Below are positions 43,225-51,140 of a stretch of 64,000 bases of DNA, in pieces (the stretch's first letter is position 1; the number at the start of each line of letters is the position of its first letter). This DNA is from VBAU01 sp036005185 (GTDB lineage: Bacteria; Bacteroidota; Bacteroidia; Chitinophagales; Chitinophagaceae), in NCBI GenBank assembly GCA_036005185.1, contig DASYQS010000022.1:1-64000 (forward strand), written 5' to 3'. The notes under the pieces were generated by a model. The model was not told where the DNA came from. It worked only from the letters and a program-made list of their open reading frames with translations, and searched no databases. The position numbers and the translations under genes were made by a program.

Positions 43225-45369
43225 TTAAGCACTCACTTTTCCCTTCACCTTAGCTATTACTTCTTCAGCAATATTTGTTGGTGCAGGAGAGTAATGGGAA
43301 AATTCCATAGTGCTTGATGCACGACCTGATGATAAGCTTCGCAATTGCGTTACATATCCAAACATTTCACTCAACGGAACCTTTGCCTTAATTACTTGTG
43401 CGCCGGCACGGCTATCCATACCTTCCAGCATACCGCGGCGACGGTTCAGATCACCTGTCACATCGCCCATATATTGATCAGGAGTTACAACTTCTATTTT
43501 CATGATCGGTTCCAGCAAAACAGGTTTTGCTTTTCTGGCGGCTTCACGAAAACCTGATTTAGCGCAAAGTTCAAATGACATGGAATCAGAGTCAACCTGG
43601 TGAAAACTTCCATCAAATACACGAACCTTCATATTGTCAACTGGGTAACTTGCTAATACACCAGTAGACATAGCCTGTTCGAAACCTTTCTGGATTGCCG
43701 GAACAAATTCTCGGGGAATCGATCCTCCAAAAAGATCATTTATAAATTGAAAATGCTTATCAGGATTTTCTGCTCTCCATTCTGCATCAACCGGGCCTAA
43801 ATCAAAAACTATATCGGCGAACTTACCACGGCCGCCTGTTTGTTTTTTCAATATCTCACGGTGTTCAATAGTTGCCTGGAATGCTTCTTTGTATGCAACT
43901 TGCGGTGCACCTTGGTTTACTTCCACTTTAAATTCTCTTCTCATTCTGTCAACAATAATTTCAAGATGCAGCTCACCCATGCCACTGAGAATCGTTTGGC
44001 CGGTTTCTTCGTCTGTTTTTACACGCAATGTTGGGTCTTCTTCTACAAGCTTTCCAATCGCCATTCCCATTTTATCAACATCAGCCTGTGTTTTAGGCTC
44101 AACCGCTACAGAGATTACCGGTTCAGGGATAAACAAGCTTTCCAAAACGATCGGGTGATCTTCGTCACAAAGAGTATCTCCCGTCTTTATTTCTTTAAAG
44201 CCAACTGCGGCGCCAATATCACCAGCCTCAATAAAATCAATTGGATTTTGCTTATTCGCAAACATCTTCATAATGCGGCTTATTCTTTCTTTCTTCCCGC
44301 TTCTTACATTTAGCACATAGGAGCCGGAATCTAAATGACCGGAATAACAACGGAAAAAAGCGAGACGACCGACAAAAGGATCGGTCATGATCTTAAATGC
44401 AAGAGCAGCAAAAGGTTCTTTTGCATCCGGTTTTCTTATAAGCTCTGCACCTGTATTTGGATCAGTTCCTTTTACTGCCTCAATATCAACCGGGCTAGGC
44501 AAATAACGACAAACTGCATCCAATGCTGTTTGAACTCCCTTATTTTTAAAAGAAGAACCACAAAGCATTGGCACAATGCTCAAATCAATTGTAGCCTTCC
44601 TGACCGCTTCATGGATCTCATCCTCACTGATTGAATTCGGATCATCAAAGAATTTTTCCAACAGTTTATCATCATATTCAGCTACAGCCTCAACCAAATG
44701 AGCTCTCCATTCTTCTGCTTCAGCCTTCATATCATCAGGCACTGGAATTTCATCAAAGGTCATTCCTTCAGTTTCCATGTGCCAAATGATGCCCTTCATT
44801 TTTATTAAATCAACAACACCTTTGAAATTATCTTCAGCACCTATTGGTAATTGCAGGGGCACAGCTTTAGAACCCAGCATTTCTTTTACCTGGTTCACCA
44901 CCATTAAAAAGTCGGCACCTGCACGGTCCATTTTATTCACAAAACCAATACGAGGAACATTGTAGCGATTGGCCTGGCGCCAAACGGTTTCTGATTGAGG
45001 CTCTACTCCATCAACCGCAGAAAATAGAGCAATCAAACCATCCAACACCCGCATAGAACGCTCAACTTCTACAGTAAAATCAACGTGACCAGGCGTATCA
45101 ATAATGTTGAAATAATATTTTTTTGTATCACCGGTTGGCTTTCCTTTATCAGTAGGGAAGTTCCACTGACAGCTTACAGCCGCAGAAGTAATGGTAATGC
45201 CTCTTTCTTTTTCCTGCTCCATCCAGTCTGTAGTTGCTGCGCCTTCGTGCACTTCTCCTATTTTATGGATCATGCCCGTATAGCGAAGAATACGCTCAGT
45301 TGTAGTCGTTTTACCGGCATCGATATGTGCCGCAATTCCGAAATTTCTTTGAAATTTAAGATCAGCCAT
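43225..45369 (-). CDS. fusA: Elongation factor G
   Basis: This 714-residue translational GTPase drives tRNA-mRNA translocation. G1 is 'AHIDAGKT' (14-21), G2 lies in 'RGITITSAAV', G3 is 'DTPGHVDF', G4 is 'NKMD'; domains II to V follow with 'LQLPIGAEDNFKGVVDLI', 'SGMGELHLEIIVDRM' and 'YVTQLRSLSSGRASSTMEF'. All canonical EF-G motifs are present, so this is the housekeeping copy rather than an EF-G2. It is not adjacent to rpsG, from which it is separated by about 1.7 kb carrying two other genes, and has its own TAnnTTTG element upstream. Confidence 0.97.
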   Translation of the reverse strand: MADLKFQRNFGIAAHIDAGKTTTTERILRYTGMIHKIGEVHEGAATTDWMEQEKERGITITSAAVSCQWNFPTDKGKPTGDTKKYYFNIIDTPGHVDFTVEVERSMRVLDGLIALFSAVDGVEPQSETVWRQANRYNVPRIGFVNKMDRAGADFLMVVNQVKEMLGSKAVPLQLPIGAEDNFKGVVDLIKMKGIIWHMETEGMTFDEIPVPDDMKAEAEEWRAHLVEAVAEYDDKLLEKFFDDPNSISEDEIHEAVRKATIDLSIVPMLCGSSFKNKGVQTALDAVCRYLPSPVDIEAVKGTDPNTGAELIRKPDAKEPFAALAFKIMTDPFVGRLAFFRCYSGHLDSGSYVLNVRSGKKERISRIMKMFANKQNPIDFIEAGDIGAAVGFKEIKTGDTLCDEDHPIVLESLFIPEPVISVAVEPKTQADVDKMGMAIGKLVEEDPTLRVKTDEETGQTILSGMGELHLEIIVDRMRREFKVEVNQGAPQVAYKEAFQATIEHREILKKQTGGRGKFADIVFDLGPVDAEWRAENPDKHFQFINDLFGGSIPREFVPAIQKGFEQAMSTGVLASYPVDNMKVRVFDGSFHQVDSDSMSFELCAKSGFREAARKAKPVLLEPIMKIEVVTPDQYMGDVTGDLNRRRGMLEGMDSRAGAQVIKAKVPLSEMFGYVTQLRSLSSGRASSTMEFSHYSPAPTNIAEEVIAKVKGKVSA

Positions 45370-45548
45370 TGTTATTTACTATTGAATATTTTAATTGAAT
45401 ATGAATTTCTGCACCAAACCCTAGCCTTCTTCCTTGTCGCGATCTTTTCCTTCTTATCGCTAACTTTTAAAAACAGCTTAAAGATTTGGGCGCCCGCTCG
45501 AATATTTTTATAAAAATCACAACAAAAACCGGTATCCGGAACGGCGGG

Positions 45549-45556
45549 CAAAGGTA
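45549..45556 (-). promoter_or_regulatory. Likely -7 element of the fusA promoter
   Basis: On the minus strand TACCTTTG, a perfect TAnnTTTG, stands 179 bases before the fusA start. The expected -33 position holds only a weak match (TTAA-like), so the promoter is inferred mainly from the -7 box. The same octamer occurs in the rpsL promoter. Confidence 0.5.
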
Positions 45557-45634
45557 TGTAAAACAGGTGAAATTTTAAGGGATTAACCGAAGGTTAATTT
45601 AATGAAAGTGAAGAAGGAAAATACATCTTATCCA

Positions 45635-46486
45635 TTACCATCTTTTTACTTGATTTTTGAAAAAAATCCATTCTGGTGTAATAATTTTTGAACCGGTTCC
45701 AATTTCATACCATGGGCTTACTTTCTCATCCATCGGGTTCTTTACTATATGGATATCCTGTGCGGGCATAGCGCTCTGGGCAAGCATATACATTTTTTTT
45801 CCTTCGTGGTTAACTGCAACATCCACAACCATCATTGCATGCCCCCTTCCTTTCACAAATACATCGCCAATTTGTATATCATTTAAATTAATAGATCTGG
45901 TTTCTTTTTCTAATGATAAGGTTCCGCAATAGGTAAAAACAATTTCTAAAAATTTGTCTAATTGAACTCTTTTATCGTCCGGTGATGGTTTGGTTATATA
46001 GGCAAAAAGCTTATTCCCCTTTAATTTATACCGCTCTCCCTTTAGCCATTTGGCAAAGGATAATTCATTGCCCGCTGTAGCTTTGAAATGAATAGCGTTT
46101 ATATTGTTTTGATTAAAGAAATACTCTGCTCTGAGACGCATGATCGCATCAGCACATTGTTGCAGGTCGCTATTACCCACCGATATGTCGAGGACAGCAA
46201 ATTGAGACAATTGATTTGCTTTTAGCGTTCCATTGTACAGATAAACTTTAGAATCTCTTTTAAGCCTTATCTGTCTCAGCCATTCACTGAATGAATTTGT
46301 CTCTGCAATTACCCTTTCATAGCCGGCGGGGACAGGTATTTGTCCAATAGTTCCATAACTAGCAATATTTGGAGGATCTGCAGTTAAATGTCCATTGTGC
46401 AAGGTTTGTCTGTTCTTACAAAATGCAACTATTAGTAGTAATAAAATAAAGAGGCTAACAATCTTGGTCACAAACAATGTTTGCAA
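45635..46486 (-). CDS. DUF4846 family exported protein
   Basis: This 283-residue protein has an N-terminal membrane segment (about 8-24). 'IPVPAGYERVIAETNSFSEWLRQIRLK' and 'DLQQCADAIMRLRAEYFF' followed by 'GDVFVKGRGHAMMVVDVAVN' and 'MYMLAQSAMPAQDIHIVKNP' match DUF4846. The His in 'RGHAMMVVD' after the Cys in 'FTYCGTLSLE' resembles an NlpC-like or CHAP-like pair, but I cannot show a catalytic triad. It may be a cell-wall-related hydrolase. It lies between the histone-like gene and fusA and shares no transcript with rpsG, which has its own terminator. Confidence 0.85.
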   Translation of the reverse strand: MQTLFVTKIVSLFILLLLIVAFCKNRQTLHNGHLTADPPNIASYGTIGQIPVPAGYERVIAETNSFSEWLRQIRLKRDSKVYLYNGTLKANQLSQFAVLDISVGNSDLQQCADAIMRLRAEYFFNQNNINAIHFKATAGNELSFAKWLKGERYKLKGNKLFAYITKPSPDDKRVQLDKFLEIVFTYCGTLSLEKETRSINLNDIQIGDVFVKGRGHAMMVVDVAVNHEGKKMYMLAQSAMPAQDIHIVKNPMDEKVSPWYEIGTGSKIITPEWIFFKNQVKRW

Positions 46487-46643
46487 ATAGATGCTTCATT
46501 TATTTTTTTCCATGCAGTCACCAAAAAAAAATCTAACAAAAGCATTGTAAAATTTTGTAATTACATTTCATTGTTTGTAACTTGAACTTCCTTACAACAA
46601 AATTTCATCTCAAAAATTAAAAACTACCAAAACCCGTTATTGT

Positions 46644-46973
46644 ATGGCAGCAAAAAAGAAAGCTAAAAAGAAGGCTGCTCCTAAAAAGAAAGTAGCATCT
46701 AAAAAGAAGGCAGCACCAAAGAAGAAAGCAGCAAGAAGAGCAGCGCCAAAAAAGAAGGCAGCGCCAAAGAAAAAAGCCGCAAAGAAAGCAGCACCAAAAA
46801 AGAAAGCCGCTCCTAAAAAAGCTGCTAAGAAAGCTGCACCCAAAAAAGCTGCACCTAAAAAACCTGCTCCCAAAGCACCGCCACCACCAATGGCAGAATC
46901 AATGGCTACCGAATCTTCTTCGGCGCCAGAATCCTCCGAAGGTAATGGAATGCCTTCCACAGGTGGTATGTAA
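46644..46973 (+). CDS. Histone H1-like lysine/alanine-rich protein
   Basis: This 109-residue protein consists for residues 1-80 of Lys/Ala/Pro-rich repeats (AAPKKK-type units), then a short acidic tail with Pro and Ser ('ESMATESSSAPESSEG'). The composition resembles eukaryotic H1 tails and bacterial H1-like proteins such as HctA/AlgP, which bind DNA without sequence preference. The repeats are imperfect, ruling out a simple DNA slip. It is on the plus strand within the otherwise minus-strand ribosomal locus and has its own terminator. The opposite frame (46637-46960) reads as Phe/Ala/Gly repeats and is a shadow of this one. Confidence 0.85.
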   Translation: MAAKKKAKKKAAPKKKVASKKKAAPKKKAARRAAPKKKAAPKKKAAKKAAPKKKAAPKKAAKKAAPKKAAPKKPAPKAPPPPMAESMATESSSAPESSEGNGMPSTGGM

Positions 46974-46992
46974 TTTTATTTATGAAGACTTT

Positions 46993-47024
46993 AAGCCGTC
47001 ACGATGTACCGGGGCGGCTTTTTA
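46993..47024 (+). terminator. Terminator of the histone-like gene
   Basis: AAGCCG (46993-46998) pairs with CGGCTT (47015-47020), with further weaker pairing inside, followed by TTTATTTT. It begins 20 bases after the stop codon. Confidence 0.7.
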
Positions 47025-47062
47025 TTTTCAAATCTTTTCTCCCGTAATGACTTACGATAAAC

Positions 47063-47090
47063 AAAAAAGCCATCCGCGTTAGCGGATAGC
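47063..47090 (-). terminator. Terminator of the rpsL-rpsG unit
   Basis: On the minus strand GCTATCCGC (47090-47082) pairs with GCGGATGGC (47077-47069), one G-T pair, with a four-base loop and six T (47068-47063). It lies 26 bases past the rpsG stop, so transcription of the ribosomal pair stops before fusA. Confidence 0.85.
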
Positions 47091-47115
47091 TTTGAGGATT
47101 TATGTTCTTGTAAGC

Positions 47116-47583
47116 TTATATTCTGAAGTGTGCAAAAGCCTTATTAGCTTCAGCCATACGATGGGTATCTTCTTTCTTTTTGAATGCTGCCCCTTCACCT
47201 TTACTTGCTGCAACAATTTCATTGGCTAGTTTATCAGCCATGCTACGACCATTTCTTTCACGGCTATACCTTATTAGCCATTTCATGCTCAAAGAAATTT
47301 TTCTGTCGGCACGTACCTCTGAGGGAATTTGAAATGTTGCACCCCCTATACGTCGACTGCGGACCTCAACCGCAGGAGTTACATTGGACAAAGCCTTTTT
47401 CCAAATTTCATAACCATCTTCACTTGTTTGCTTGTTTATTTTTTCCAAGGCGTCATAAAAAATATCGTAGGCTGTACTTTTTTTCCCTTGCCACATCAAA
47501 TTGTTTACAAACCGTGTAACCAATTTGTCATTAAACTTTGGATCAGGTGCTAACGGAAGTTTTTTTGCTTGTGCTTTACGCAT
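47116..47583 (-). CDS. rpsG: 30S ribosomal protein S7
   Basis: This 155-residue protein has the S7 motifs 'MWQGKKSTAYDIFYDALEKI', 'ALSNVTPAVEVRSRRIGGATFQIP' and 'RSMADKLANEIVAASKGEG'. S7 is a primary binder of the 3' domain of 16S rRNA and contacts the exit-site tRNA. The start 'MRKAQAKKLPLAPDPKF' is the normal Bacteroidota N-terminus. It follows rpsL by 26 bases and ends at a terminator; fusA is not next to it. Confidence 0.97.
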   Translation of the reverse strand: MRKAQAKKLPLAPDPKFNDKLVTRFVNNLMWQGKKSTAYDIFYDALEKINKQTSEDGYEIWKKALSNVTPAVEVRSRRIGGATFQIPSEVRADRKISLSMKWLIRYSRERNGRSMADKLANEIVAASKGEGAAFKKKEDTHRMAEANKAFAHFRI

Positions 47584-47609
47584 GAGTTATATAAAATTTC
47601 TTAATTGAA

Positions 47610-47996
47610 TTATTTTTTAGCTCCGGCTTTTTCTCGTTTGGTACCATATTTAGAGCGGCTTTGCTTACGGTCTTTCACTCCAGCCGTATCCAATGATCCC
47701 CGAACAATATGATAACGTACACCTGGCAGATCTTTCACACGACCGCCTCGTATTAGAACAATTGAGTGTTCTTGTAGATTATGCCCTTCGCCAGGAATAT
47801 AAGCGATTACTTCTACCTTATTAGTTAAACGAACTTTTGCCACCTTGCGCAAGGCTGAATTGGGCTTTTTGGGAGTGGTAGTATATACACGAGTACACAC
47901 CCCACGACGTTGCGGACAACTGTCTAAAGCTCTGGATTTACTTTTTGCTCTTATAATATCTCTCCCTTTACGAACTAATTGCTGAATTGTAGGCAT
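47610..47996 (-). CDS. rpsL: 30S ribosomal protein S12
   Basis: This 128-residue decoding-centre protein has 'CPQRRGVCTRVYTTTPKKPNSALRK' (the streptomycin-site Lys is wild type: TPKKPNS) and 'GHNLQEHSIVLIRGGRVKDLPGVRYH' with the second wild-type Lys and the conserved Pro/Gly. No streptomycin-resistance substitution is seen. The C-terminus ends in basic 'KREKAGAKK'. It is first in the rpsL-rpsG unit, with a promoter match 24 bases upstream. Confidence 0.98.
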   Translation of the reverse strand: MPTIQQLVRKGRDIIRAKSKSRALDSCPQRRGVCTRVYTTTPKKPNSALRKVAKVRLTNKVEVIAYIPGEGHNLQEHSIVLIRGGRVKDLPGVRYHIVRGSLDTAGVKDRKQSRSKYGTKREKAGAKK

Positions 47997-48020
47997 TCTA
48001 AACCTTTATTTTTAGGACGG

Positions 48021-48051
48021 CAAAGGTAGGGGAATAGATGATAATTTTAAA
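48021..48051 (-). promoter_or_regulatory. Promoter of rpsL-rpsG
   Basis: On the minus strand TTTA-N19-TACCTTTG fits the Bacteroidota consensus TTTG-N19-TAnnTTTG with one mismatch in the -33 box; the -7 box begins 32 bases before the rpsL start. The -33 half lies within a direct repeat (48034-48048 and 48056-48070). Confidence 0.65.
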
Positions 48052-48070
48052 GTGGATAGATGATAATTTT
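48034..48070. repeat. Direct repeat, 15 bases with 22-base period, upstream of rpsL
   Basis: ATAGATGATAATTTT occurs at 48034-48048 and again at 48056-48070. The first copy overlaps the spacer and -33 region of the rpsL promoter. Similar GATAGATGA-type repeats occur after the lactonase gene (7193-7231). Confidence 0.6.
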
Positions 48071-48185
48071 TAGGAGCAACGATAAAAAAGCTTGTTTAAG
48101 AGTATTTAACCCTAATTTCTCTTCATTTACAATAAAAGCAAGTAATACAATGCATTTAATTATCATGTACTATGTACCCAGCTAT

Positions 48186-49238
48186 CTATACTTTCCACAT
48201 CCATCCATATTTATCTTCTTTTCTACCCTCCCGAATATCAGCTATCCATTTTTTCAGAGTTGGGGCTATTTTCCATTTATCTAGGTCAAATTGCATTATA
48301 AAATTTTGATACTTTAACTCTTTGATCATAGCAATTGTAGCTGCCGTACCTGTACCAAATACCTCTTGTAACAAACCTCGTTTGTGAGCTTCAATCACTT
48401 CATTAATGCTGATCTTTCTTTCCTCAACAATCAACCCCATTTCTTTCAACAAAGTAATGGCGCTACTGCGGGTAACTCCTGCTAATATGCATCCATCGTC
48501 CAGTGTTGGAGTAATTACCACTCCATCAATAATGAAGAATACATTCATCATACCCACTTCCTGAAGCCATTTATGCTCAAAAGCATCGGTCCACAATACC
48601 TGGTCATAACCGTTTTGTTTTGCTACAGTAGCGGCCAGCATGCTGCCACCATAGTTACCTGCATTTTTCGAGTATCCTACGCCTCCGGGTGCGGCTCTTG
48701 TGTATTTTTCCTCTACCGCAATTTTCATAGGTTCCGCATAATAAGGCCCCGTGGGGCTTAACATTACCAGAAATTTGTAATTATCCGAAGGCTTTACACC
48801 TAAGGCAGTATCTATGGCAAACATCAGTGGCCGTATGTATAGTGAATGATTTGGCTTTGAAGGTATCCAGTCTTTATCCAGTTCAATCAGTTGTCGCAGA
48901 CCTTCCATAAAAATCTCTTCGGATATTTCGGGCATGTTCATGCGTGCTGCAGAAATATTAAAGCGGTGAAAATTATCATGAGGCCTGAAAATAAAAGCAT
49001 TTCCTGATTGATCCTTATAAGCCTTCATGCCTTCGAAAATAGCCTGTCCATAATGCAAAGCAGAAAGCGACGGTTCAATTAACAAAGGCTGATAAGGTTT
49101 TATTTCAACATTTGTCCACTCACCATTTTTATAGTTGGCTTCGAGCATATGATCTGTAAAATACTTGCCGAAAGGTATGTTCTCAAGATCAAGATCCTGT
49201 AATTTGCTATGCTGTGTTTTTGTGATCAAAATATCCAT
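48186..49238 (-). CDS. ilvE: Branched-chain amino acid aminotransferase
   Basis: This class IV PLP enzyme transfers amino groups between glutamate and branched-chain keto acids. Motifs: 'SLSALHYGQAIFEGMKAY', 'DNFHRFNISAARMNMP', 'SLYIRPLMFAIDTALGVKPS', the PLP Lys in 'GYSKNAGNYGGSMLA', and 'VTRSSAITLLKEMGL'. It is the BCAT group II (eukaryotic-like) length, about 350 residues. The start could be ATG 49238 or 49250; the ATG at 49325 would cross the divergent gene's start. It reads away from rpsL but on the same strand, with 189 bases between. Confidence 0.94.
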   Translation of the reverse strand: MDILITKTQHSKLQDLDLENIPFGKYFTDHMLEANYKNGEWTNVEIKPYQPLLIEPSLSALHYGQAIFEGMKAYKDQSGNAFIFRPHDNFHRFNISAARMNMPEISEEIFMEGLRQLIELDKDWIPSKPNHSLYIRPLMFAIDTALGVKPSDNYKFLVMLSPTGPYYAEPMKIAVEEKYTRAAPGGVGYSKNAGNYGGSMLAATVAKQNGYDQVLWTDAFEHKWLQEVGMMNVFFIIDGVVITPTLDDGCILAGVTRSSAITLLKEMGLIVEERKISINEVIEAHKRGLLQEVFGTGTAATIAMIKELKYQNFIMQFDLDKWKIAPTLKKWIADIREGRKEDKYGWMWKV

Positions 49239-49314
49239 GGCTTCAATCATAAATAAGTTATTTTGCAGACAAAGAAACAAAAAAAAAGCCGACTCATTTC
49301 TGATTGTATCACTT

Positions 49315-49863
49315 ATGTCAATCAATAATATTCAACTCAATCCATCCCTTCTAGCTGAGATATATAAAAACTCTCTTGTTGAAATAAGAATGTCAGAATC
49401 CTATGAAAAAAAAATTACCGACTCACCCCCAGCAAAAACAGACGTTAATAAATCTAATTCCTTGATAAAAGAGTGGAAGTATTTGGGACAGTATAAAAAA
49501 AATATTTTACTGATTGTTCGTTATAATGCCTCTCCTCACTTACCTGATGAGCCGCTAAATTTTCTTACTTCAGTTTTGGGAGCTTGTAAATTGAGCTTGG
49601 CAGATATTGCTGTATTGAATATTGCAATGGCTCCATCAGTTTTATATAAAGATGTGCAGGAGCAATTTAAAGCTGGAGTTACTATTTTATTTGGATTAAC
49701 TCCTGAAGAATTTGAAATGCCTGTAAACTTTCCAGAATTCCAGGTGCAAGCTTTTAATCATTGTCATTTTTTACATACCCCAACGCTTGAAGAATTAGAA
49801 TCGGACAAAATTTTAAAAAGCAAGCTGTGGGTTTGCTTGAAGAGGATGTTCAGTCTTTCTTAA
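49315..49863 (+). CDS. Uncharacterised protein, possibly HolD-like (DNA polymerase III psi)
   Basis: Start ATG 49315 gives 182 residues, divergent from ilvE. An acidic/polar N-terminus (1-52) precedes a compact alpha/beta core: 'NILLIVRYNASPHLPDEPLNFLTSVLGACKLSLADIAVLNI', 'VTILFGLTPEEFEMP', then 'HFLHTPTLEELESDKILKSKLWVCLKRMF'. The order strand-'LPDEPLNFLTSVLGACKL' helix-strand-'PTLEEL....K..LW..L' recalls the HolD/psi subunit of the clamp loader, where the same 'LTDL....AR..LW' ends the chain. This is an inference from pattern, since residue identity is low. It sits next to rdgB, a nucleotide-pool enzyme. Confidence 0.55.
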   Translation: MSINNIQLNPSLLAEIYKNSLVEIRMSESYEKKITDSPPAKTDVNKSNSLIKEWKYLGQYKKNILLIVRYNASPHLPDEPLNFLTSVLGACKLSLADIAVLNIAMAPSVLYKDVQEQFKAGVTILFGLTPEEFEMPVNFPEFQVQAFNHCHFLHTPTLEELESDKILKSKLWVCLKRMFSLS

Positions 49864-49883
49864 TTTTAAAACATCAAATAAGG

Positions 49884-49954
49884 AATTATTGATTATTGAA
49901 TTATTGACCAGTATTAACTTGACATCTCTTATAAATAGTCAGTAATCAATAATT
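49884..49954. repeat. Imperfect inverted repeat upstream of rdgB
   Basis: A 16-base arm (49884-49899) is complementary to 49939-49954 with one mismatch, separated by 39 bases. It is A+T rich and lies between the preceding stop and rdgB. It could form a large stem in the leader or be a remnant of a small mobile element. Confidence 0.5.
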
Positions 49955-49980
49955 AAATAATCTTGCAGAAATTGCAATGC

Positions 49981-50580
49981 ATGAAGCTAATATTTGCTAC
50001 TAATAATCAGCATAAAATAGATGAGATAAGATCGGCCATTGGAAAGGATACATCTATTAAAATTGTAACATTAAAGGAGGAAGGAATTAATATCGATATT
50101 CCTGAGCCATACAATACACTAGAAGAAAATGCCAGTAATAAATCAAGAACCATTTATGAGTTAACCAATAAAAATTGTTTTAGTGAAGATACAGGTCTTG
50201 AAGTTGCTGCTTTGAACGGAGAGCCAGGAGTAAAAAGCGCCAGATACGCTGGCAATGAAAAATCATTTGATGACAATATTGAAAAACTTTTGCAGAAACT
50301 TGATGGAAATATGAATCGCCAGGCAAAGTTCAGAACCGTAATTTCATTGATCATGGATGGAAAAGAAACCTTGTTTGAAGGAAATTGCCGGGGGGCCATC
50401 ATCACTCATAAAAAAGGCGAAAAAGGATTTGGCTACGACCCTGTGTTTGTGCCTGAAGGCTCGATTCATACATTTGCTGAAATGGATATGGAAGAGAAAA
50501 ACAGGTTTAGCCATCGGAAAAAAGCTACAGATAAACTGGTAGCATATTTGAGACAGCTTGAGCAAAATCAAAAAATTTGA
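49981..50580 (+). CDS. rdgB: XTP/dITP pyrophosphatase
   Basis: This Ham1/RdgB family enzyme hydrolyses inosine and xanthosine triphosphates to keep them out of nucleic acids. Start ATG 49981 gives 'MKLIFATNNQHKIDEIR', the family's T/S-x-N-x-x-K motif near the N-terminus; the alternative 18 bases earlier is not conserved. Also 'EDTGLEVAALNGEPGVKSARYAG' and 'GFGYDPVFVPEG' with 'FSHRKKA' near the end. 199 residues is normal. The TGA stop overlaps the TTG start of the following sigma gene, implying coupling. Confidence 0.94.
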   Translation: MKLIFATNNQHKIDEIRSAIGKDTSIKIVTLKEEGINIDIPEPYNTLEENASNKSRTIYELTNKNCFSEDTGLEVAALNGEPGVKSARYAGNEKSFDDNIEKLLQKLDGNMNRQAKFRTVISLIMDGKETLFEGNCRGAIITHKKGEKGFGYDPVFVPEGSIHTFAEMDMEEKNRFSHRKKATDKLVAYLRQLEQNQKI

Positions 50581-51140
50581 GCACATTACGCAACCAAATT
50601 ATTTCGGAAAGCGACTTGATACAGGGATGCTTGGCAGGTGACAGGCGAATGCAGGAAGAACTGTATCGCCGTTTTTCGCCAAGGATGTATGGTGTTTGCT
50701 TGCGGTATGCTGGCAATGCGGAAGAAGCAGAGGATATACTTCAAGAAGGTTTCATCAAAATATATAAGAAATTAAACAGCTATCGAGGAGAGGGAAGTTT
50801 TGAAGGGTGGATACGTCGGATCTTTGTAAATACCGCTATCGAACATTTCAGGCGAAAAACTTATCAGCAGCCCATTACAGAGAAACATGAGAATACAGTA
50901 GAAGGGAAAAACTTATCAGTATTGGATAACCTGGCTGAAAAGGATATTATGAAACTGATCCAGGAGCTTTCCCCAGGCTACCGCACCGTTTTCAACTTGT
51001 ATGTGGTAGAAGGATATACTCATAAGGAAATTGGCGATATGCTGAACATTAGTGAAGGAACAAGTAAATCGCAACTGTCTCGGGCCAAAGTGATACTGCA
51101 GGACATGGTGAAAAAGTACCTGGATGAACGCAACAAGTAG
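50577..51140 (+). CDS. ECF-type RNA polymerase sigma factor (module 3)
   Basis: This 187-residue ECF sigma factor begins with TTG 50577, which overlaps the rdgB stop; the first in-frame ATG is within region 2.1. Region 2: 'GVCLRYAGNAEEAEDILQEGFIKIYKKLNSYRGEGSFEGWIRRIFVNTAIEHFRRK'. Region 4: 'LIQELSPGYRTVFNLYVVEGYTHKEIGDMLNISEGTSKSQLSRAKVILQ'. It is clearly a paralogue of the module 2 factor at 36764. It is followed, with a 17-base overlap, by a membrane protein with a threefold repeat, presumed to be its anti-sigma factor. Confidence 0.92.
   Translation: MSTLRNQIISESDLIQGCLAGDRRMQEELYRRFSPRMYGVCLRYAGNAEEAEDILQEGFIKIYKKLNSYRGEGSFEGWIRRIFVNTAIEHFRRKTYQQPITEKHENTVEGKNLSVLDNLAEKDIMKLIQELSPGYRTVFNLYVVEGYTHKEIGDMLNISEGTSKSQLSRAKVILQDMVKKYLDERNK

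Noticed and set aside
43840..44313. Long plus-strand ORF inside fusA
   Set aside because: It is antisense to conserved EF-G domains, lacks any motif, and overlaps several other antisense frames.
46637..46960. Minus-strand ORF opposite the histone-like gene, Phe/Ala/Gly repeats
   Set aside because: It is the antisense reading of Lys/Ala/Pro codon repeats. It has no signal or family motif, while the plus-strand frame has a terminator and H1-like composition.
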